Source: Desulfotomaculum sp. (GTDB taxonomy: Bacteria > Bacillota > Desulfotomaculia > Desulfotomaculales > Desulfallaceae). From it: DNA of 64,000 nucleotides. The notes beneath the pieces are model-generated. The model made no database searches. It saw only the letters and a program-made list of their open reading frames with translations, and was not told the origin of the DNA. A program made the translations under genes and the position numbers. Position 1 is the first letter of the stretch, and every line of letters starts with the position of its first letter. The DNA lies in contig JAENYQ010000008.1 of NCBI GenBank assembly GCA_016841675.1, positions 1 to 64,000 of the forward strand. Direction: 5' to 3'. This document shows, in pieces, positions 60,409 through 64,000 of the stretch.

Positions 60409-61728
60409 ATGTGTTTGGATATTAATGAAAAATTTAGGGAAAAGGGGTGGCGCCTTTTGGAGCTTTTAATGAGTTCGCACAGTGTTGTAAAACATTCGGA
60501 TGAAGAAAAACGCCTTGTCGCGTTGGAACGGGCCGAGGAACTTAAACAACATATCAAAGGTTACAGGGAAGCATCAAAAAACATACCCACTGGTTTTAAT
60601 CTGAGCCATGAATTTAAGGTTAGAAGGGATCAAATAAGAGAGCAATTGGGTGCCACGGAAGAGGAATGGAACGATTGGCACTGGCAGATGCAAAACCGGG
60701 TCAACGACTTGGATACATTGCGCCAGTTAATGCCTATAACGGATGAAGAGGCCAGACATATAGAAATGGTGAGCATGAAGTTTAGGTGGGCCGTTTCACC
60801 GTATTACCTAAGTATTATGTCCACTGACAACCCCAATTGTCCGGTCAGGATGCAGGGCATTCCAATTGGCAGGGAATTACAGGATATGTGGGGTAAGGAA
60901 GACCCGATGGCCGAGGAGTTTACTTCTCCGGCGCCACGCATCACCCGCCGTTACGCTGATCGCTTGATTATTAATGTCACTAACCAGTGTGCCATGTTCT
61001 GCCGTCACTGTCAGCGCAGGCGCAATATTGGCGAGGTTGACGCCCCTGCTTCGTTAGATGAAATTAAAGCTGCCATTGAGTATATCAAAAAGAACTCGGA
61101 AATAAGGGATGTTTTAATTACCGGCGGCGACCCGCTGACGCTTACCGATGCTAAACTAGACTGGATTTTAACCGAGTTGGACAACATTGAGCATGTGGAA
61201 ATAAAACGCATTGGGAGCAGGACACCGGTAACTATGCCACAGCGGATCACGCAGGAACTTTGCGACATGTTGGAAAAGCATCACCCTCTTTTCATAAATA
61301 CTCATTTTAATCACCCCAAGGAAGTAACCGATGAAGCGCTGCGTGCTACCAGGATGCTGGCCAAGGCCGGAATCCCATTGGGCAATCAGGCTGTACTGCT
61401 CAAGGGAATTAACAACGACCCGCATGTTATGAAAAAACTTAATCATGAACTGCTTAAAATACATGTGCGACCCTACTATATTTTCCATGCCAAGCCCGTT
61501 AAGGGTACCGCCCATTTTGTGCCCACCATCCAGGAAGGGTTGGAAATCATGGAGAATTTGCGCGGTTTTACGTCTGGTTTGGCTATTCCTTGGTATATTA
61601 TCAACGCCCCGGGTGGGGCAGGTAAAACACCAATTCTACCTCAATATCTGTTATCAATGGGCAAAAATCACGTCATGATTAGGACTTGGGAAGGCAAGGT
61701 TTTTCGTTGCGCTAACAATAGCCTGTAA
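60409..61728 (+). CDS. eam: Glutamate 2,3-aminomutase (radical SAM, KamA family)
   Basis: A 439-residue radical SAM, PLP-dependent aminomutase. The cluster motif is CAMFCRHC (Cys194, 198, 201) and the PLP lysine is Lys406 in PGGAGK. Lysine 2,3-aminomutase binds its substrate amine with two aspartates 37 residues apart; this protein has Lys362 (IFHAKPVKG) and Asn399 (YIINAPGG) at those positions. The same Lys/Asn pair marks glutamate 2,3-aminomutase of Clostridioides difficile, so the product should be beta-glutamate, a compatible solute. The ATG at 60409 has no ribosome site; TTG 60457, behind AAAAGGGG, may be the real start. Monocistronic, with a terminator. Confidence 0.88.
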   Translation: MCLDINEKFREKGWRLLELLMSSHSVVKHSDEEKRLVALERAEELKQHIKGYREASKNIPTGFNLSHEFKVRRDQIREQLGATEEEWNDWHWQMQNRVNDLDTLRQLMPITDEEARHIEMVSMKFRWAVSPYYLSIMSTDNPNCPVRMQGIPIGRELQDMWGKEDPMAEEFTSPAPRITRRYADRLIINVTNQCAMFCRHCQRRRNIGEVDAPASLDEIKAAIEYIKKNSEIRDVLITGGDPLTLTDAKLDWILTELDNIEHVEIKRIGSRTPVTMPQRITQELCDMLEKHHPLFINTHFNHPKEVTDEALRATRMLAKAGIPLGNQAVLLKGINNDPHVMKKLNHELLKIHVRPYYIFHAKPVKGTAHFVPTIQEGLEIMENLRGFTSGLAIPWYIINAPGGAGKTPILPQYLLSMGKNHVMIRTWEGKVFRCANNSL

Positions 61729-61749
61729 AAGACAACATTTTAAAGAGCA

Positions 61750-61783
61750 AACCCACAGTTACTTGTTGGCTGTGGGTTGTTTA
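61750..61783 (+). terminator. Intrinsic terminator after the aminomutase
   Basis: AACCCACAG and CTGTGGGTT pair over an 11-base loop, followed by GTTTAAATT. Confidence 0.75.
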
Positions 61784-61906
61784 AATTGTATAATAGTATC
61801 AATAAGGGTGCTCATTAAGTCGTTTTTGATAGCTTGGAGTGCTTTGGCCATTAAATTGTAATAATAAGCATTGGTATGTATTAGTTATATCGGGATGGTG
61901 ATTGGG

Positions 61907-62212
61907 TTGTCCGAAGTCAAGAATGTAGAGGTAAGAGGGTTTTCATATCTTAAAGTAATATTCGATCAGCGTGGTTGGCCATTTCCGATGCAGGTTTCTT
62001 TGGACAAGCAGTGCACAGCGGCGGAACTAGCAGTTAGACTTGAATTGCCGCGGGAAAAAATCGAGACTGTTTTTATCAACGGTATTGCCGGCCCGCTGGA
62101 ACGAACGGTGAACCCCGGGGATAGGGTGGGGTTTGTCCCACCGGGCACTCCAGGGCCGTACCGGGTAATCCTTGGCTTGGTTAACCAGGGAGATAAACAT
62201 AAAAATAAATAG
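61907..62212 (+). CDS. MoaD/ThiS-like ubiquitin-fold protein
   Basis: A 101-residue beta-grasp protein. Residues 10-90 carry VRGFSYLKVIFDQRGWPFPM, ELAVRLELPREKIETVFING, and NPGDRVGFVPPGTPGPYR. Such proteins accompany aldehyde:ferredoxin oxidoreductase genes, as here. The C-terminus runs on as VNQGDKHKNK, without the Gly-Gly end that sulfur carriers need for activation, so classic sulfur transfer would require processing or another mechanism. TTG 61907 is preferred; ATG 61895 and ATG 61871 are options. A repeat block separates it from the oxidoreductase gene. Confidence 0.72.
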   Translation: MSEVKNVEVRGFSYLKVIFDQRGWPFPMQVSLDKQCTAAELAVRLELPREKIETVFINGIAGPLERTVNPGDRVGFVPPGTPGPYRVILGLVNQGDKHKNK

Positions 62213-62249
62213 TGTGTCAGAAACCACTACAAAGGTCCAGATCCGTGTC

Positions 62250-62410
62250 ATTCTGCGTTCATTTTAAATGAAATGCAGTGAAATGAAGAATGGTACCAAT
62301 TGTGCACCACAAGGGGAACCGTCATCTAAGAGCGTTAGCGAAGGATCTAGATTCTTCACTTCTACAATGACATGTCGCTTTACACTTACTGAGTTAACGG
62401 TATAATTATA
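62250..62410. mobile_element. Degraded MITE-like element
   Basis: GTCATTCTGCGTTCA (62249), GAGCGTTAGCGAAGGATCTA (62331) and CTTACTGAGTTAACGGTATA (62385) are the parts of the 36561-type inverted copy, ending in a mutated terminus (ATTATAAT). The left end is no longer recognisable. Confidence 0.55.
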
Positions 62411-62722
62411 ATCCGTTATCATAAAATTTAAGAATATTTTAATAATTTATAAACTAAATATTAAAGTTTTAAGCTTAATATGATGTGGTGTTAAAGCTAT
62501 ATGAGGTTGGGTTTAAGCTAAACATACATATATTTTAGTCATGGTGCTGTATTATAAAAGTATCTTAAAAGCAAACAATTTAATCAATCAATTATTCTCC
62601 GAGCCCGGATACCTTCATTGTATTATCGTAATGGTGGTTTTGGGACGCCAGGGTGTGGCGGGAAACTGCCATGCCTCCCATTGTGGAAAGGGGATTATTT
62701 TATTATACGAGGAGGAATATTG
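62411..62722. other. Leader region of the aldehyde oxidoreductase gene
   Basis: AT-rich to about 62600, then GC-richer. A 60-codon frame at 62541 lacks a ribosome site and family features. TGGCGGGAAACTGCC (62656) recalls a -24/-12 promoter but has nine, not ten, bases between GG and GC. GAGGAGGAATATTG is the ribosome site of the next gene. Confidence 0.4.
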
Positions 62723-64000
62723 ATGGCTAAGTTTGTTAGGGTAGACATGGCCACTCAGCAAGTGAAGGTTGAAGACGTTCCCGAACAATATCTTGTTCTT
62801 GGCGGCCGCGCACTTACATCCCAATTGGTGGCGGACGAAGTGCTCCCCACTTGTGACCCACTGGGACCGTTCAACAAGCTGGTCATTGCCCCCGGGCTGC
62901 TTTCCGGAACCAGCGCCCCTTCTTCGGGACGTCTCTCTGTAGGCGCAAAAAGTCCCCTTACCGGTACCATCAAGGAAGCAAATGCTGGCGGTGTTACCTC
63001 TCAGAAACTGGCAAATATTAATATTAAAGCTATCGTAATCGAAGGTAAACCCGCTGATAAAGGGTTTTATCTACTTAAACTCACCGCCGATGGTGCTGAA
63101 ATGATGCCTGCCGACGACCTGGTTGGCAAGGGTACTTATGAAGTAACAGCAATCTGCAGAGAACGTTTTGGGGATAAAGTCGGTGTTATCACCATTGGCC
63201 CGGCCGGCGAAATGCTAATGCTAGCAGCCGGTGTTACCAACAACGACAGCGAAGGCAGCAGCAGCCGTTACGCCGGTCGCGGCGGTCTGGGCGCAGTTAT
63301 GGGATCCAAAGGCCTTAAAGCCATCATTGTTGATGCAACCAAGACTTTTGATGCACCGGTACAAGACGTCCAACGCTTTAAAGAAGCGGCCAAGAAATTC
63401 TCCCAAATGCTTCTGGACCACCCGGTTACCGGCCAGGGACTGCCCGCTTACGGAACCAACGTTTTGATGAATATCATTAACGAAGCTGGCACACTTCCTA
63501 CTCGGAACTTCAGGTTCGGCCGTTTTGACAAGGCTAGCGAGGTCAGCGGAGAAAAATTAGCTGAAGTGGCCATCGCCCGCGGGGGCAAGGCAACTCACGC
63601 CTGCCATCCCGGCTGTGTTATGCGCTGCTCCAACGCTTACCCAATGCCGGACGGCAGGGTGTGTTCTCCCCTCGAGTATGAAACTGCCTGGGGATTTGGC
63701 CCCAACCTGGAAATCAGCGATCTTGACGATGTGGCTAAAATGAACTACATCTGCAATGATGTGGGTCTAGACACCATCGAAGCCGGCTGCACTCTGGGTG
63801 TGCTTATGGAAGCCGGTGTCATTTCCTTCGGTGACGGCCCGGCTGCCATTGCCGCTTTAGAAGAAGTAGGTAAGGGAACTTTGCTGGGCCGCGTAGTCGC
63901 CAGCGGCGCCACCAACGCCGGCAAACTTTACGGTGTCACCAGAATCCCCGCTGTCAAGGGGCAGGGTATCCCGGCATATGACCCGCGTTCTTGCAAGGGT
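62723..64000 (+). CDS. aor: Aldehyde:ferredoxin oxidoreductase (partial)
   Basis: The frame opens at ATG 62723 behind GGAGGAATATTG and stays open to the window edge, so about 426 of roughly 600 residues are visible. Family marks are YLVLGGRALTSQL at the start, APGLLSGTSAPSSGRLSVG, RYAGRGGLGAVMGSKGLKAI and the cluster cysteines in CHPGCVMRCSN. These are tungsten-bis-pyranopterin, [4Fe-4S] enzymes that interconvert aldehydes and acids using ferredoxin. The MoaD/ThiS-like gene upstream is the usual companion. The remaining cluster cysteine and further accessory genes lie beyond the edge. Confidence 0.93.
   Translation, partial: MAKFVRVDMATQQVKVEDVPEQYLVLGGRALTSQLVADEVLPTCDPLGPFNKLVIAPGLLSGTSAPSSGRLSVGAKSPLTGTIKEANAGGVTSQKLANINIKAIVIEGKPADKGFYLLKLTADGAEMMPADDLVGKGTYEVTAICRERFGDKVGVITIGPAGEMLMLAAGVTNNDSEGSSSRYAGRGGLGAVMGSKGLKAIIVDATKTFDAPVQDVQRFKEAAKKFSQMLLDHPVTGQGLPAYGTNVLMNIINEAGTLPTRNFRFGRFDKASEVSGEKLAEVAIARGGKATHACHPGCVMRCSNAYPMPDGRVCSPLEYETAWGFGPNLEISDLDDVAKMNYICNDVGLDTIEAGCTLGVLMEAGVISFGDGPAAIAALEEVGKGTLLGRVVASGATNAGKLYGVTRIPAVKGQGIPAYDPRSCKG

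Noticed and set aside
62640-62680. Sigma-54 promoter before the aldehyde oxidoreductase
   Set aside because: TGGCGGGAAACTGCC has nine bases between GG and GC and lacks the CAC block.
62541-62723. 60-codon frame ahead of the oxidoreductase
   Set aside because: No ribosome site, and it runs through the leader and ribosome site of the next gene.

Overview
The window looks like chromosome of an anaerobic, spore-forming, mid-GC Firmicute of the Peptococcaceae/Desulfotomaculum type. This is inferred from gene content: a GerA-type germinant receptor, a YjcZ-like small protein, YqhV, PyrR-controlled pyr genes, small siroheme sulfite reductase, phosphosulfolactate synthase, sigma-54-controlled 2-oxoacid:ferredoxin oxidoreductase, glutamate 2,3-aminomutase and tungsten-type aldehyde ferredoxin oxidoreductase. 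TTG and GTG starts behind strong AGGAGG sites are frequent. I saw no rRNA, tRNA or CRISPR array.

Layout. 1-3.4 kb: partial gerA (minus), then a Zur-like regulator with a zinc-type ABC ATPase and permease. 3.5-6.6 kb: pabA-pabB-pabC behind a leader with spaced GAG triplets and a terminator that looks TRAP-controlled. 7-19 kb: mixed genes (GNAT-like protein, two metallophosphoesterases, an unknown two-zinc-knuckle protein, aminotransferase, SLH protein, a DegT-family protein lacking the PLP lysine, ferredoxin). 18.9-24.9 kb: small sulfite reductase operon, lspA-rluD, DUF441, comA-like, dat-like. 25.2-28.2 kb: stand-alone ferredoxin with a sigma-54 promoter, YgjP-type peptidase, MFS transporter, yqhV. 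28.5-38.6 kb: pyrR-pyrB-pyrC-carA-carB-pyrK-pyrD with two PyrR attenuators and repeats inserted at two junctions; pyrF lies alone at 45.5 kb. 38.7-47.1 kb: EamA exporter, mgtE, beta-carbonic-anhydrase-like protein, larB-larC(short)-larE, pyrF, MBL hydrolase. 47.6-54.3 kb: sigma-like gene, DUF1287 lipoprotein, then an AT-rich stretch with a decayed ECF sigma gene beside an intact anti-sigma gene, S1 protein, RidA, flavin reductase and a divergent DEAD-box helicase. 54.4-60 kb: cupin gene, then the kor operon behind a consensus sigma-54 promoter, followed by its likely sigma-54 activator. 60.4-64 kb: glutamate 2,3-aminomutase, a MoaD/ThiS-like protein and a partial aldehyde:ferredoxin oxidoreductase.

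The clearest working unit is at 54.9-60 kb. A palindrome, a -24/-12 promoter, ferredoxin-KorA, KorB, KorC and an activator with a cysteine-bearing sensor domain sit together. The solo ferredoxin at 25.2 kb carries the same promoter type, suggesting a shared regulon.

The intergenic regions hold several repeat families: a 225-bp MITE-like element with imperfect terminal inverted repeats (two full copies, one internally deleted, one degraded), a hairpin core repeat built on GTCATTCTGAGCG, GGGGCACCC palindromes, AAAAAGGGGAC hairpins, and heptamer arrays flanking carAB in opposite orientation.
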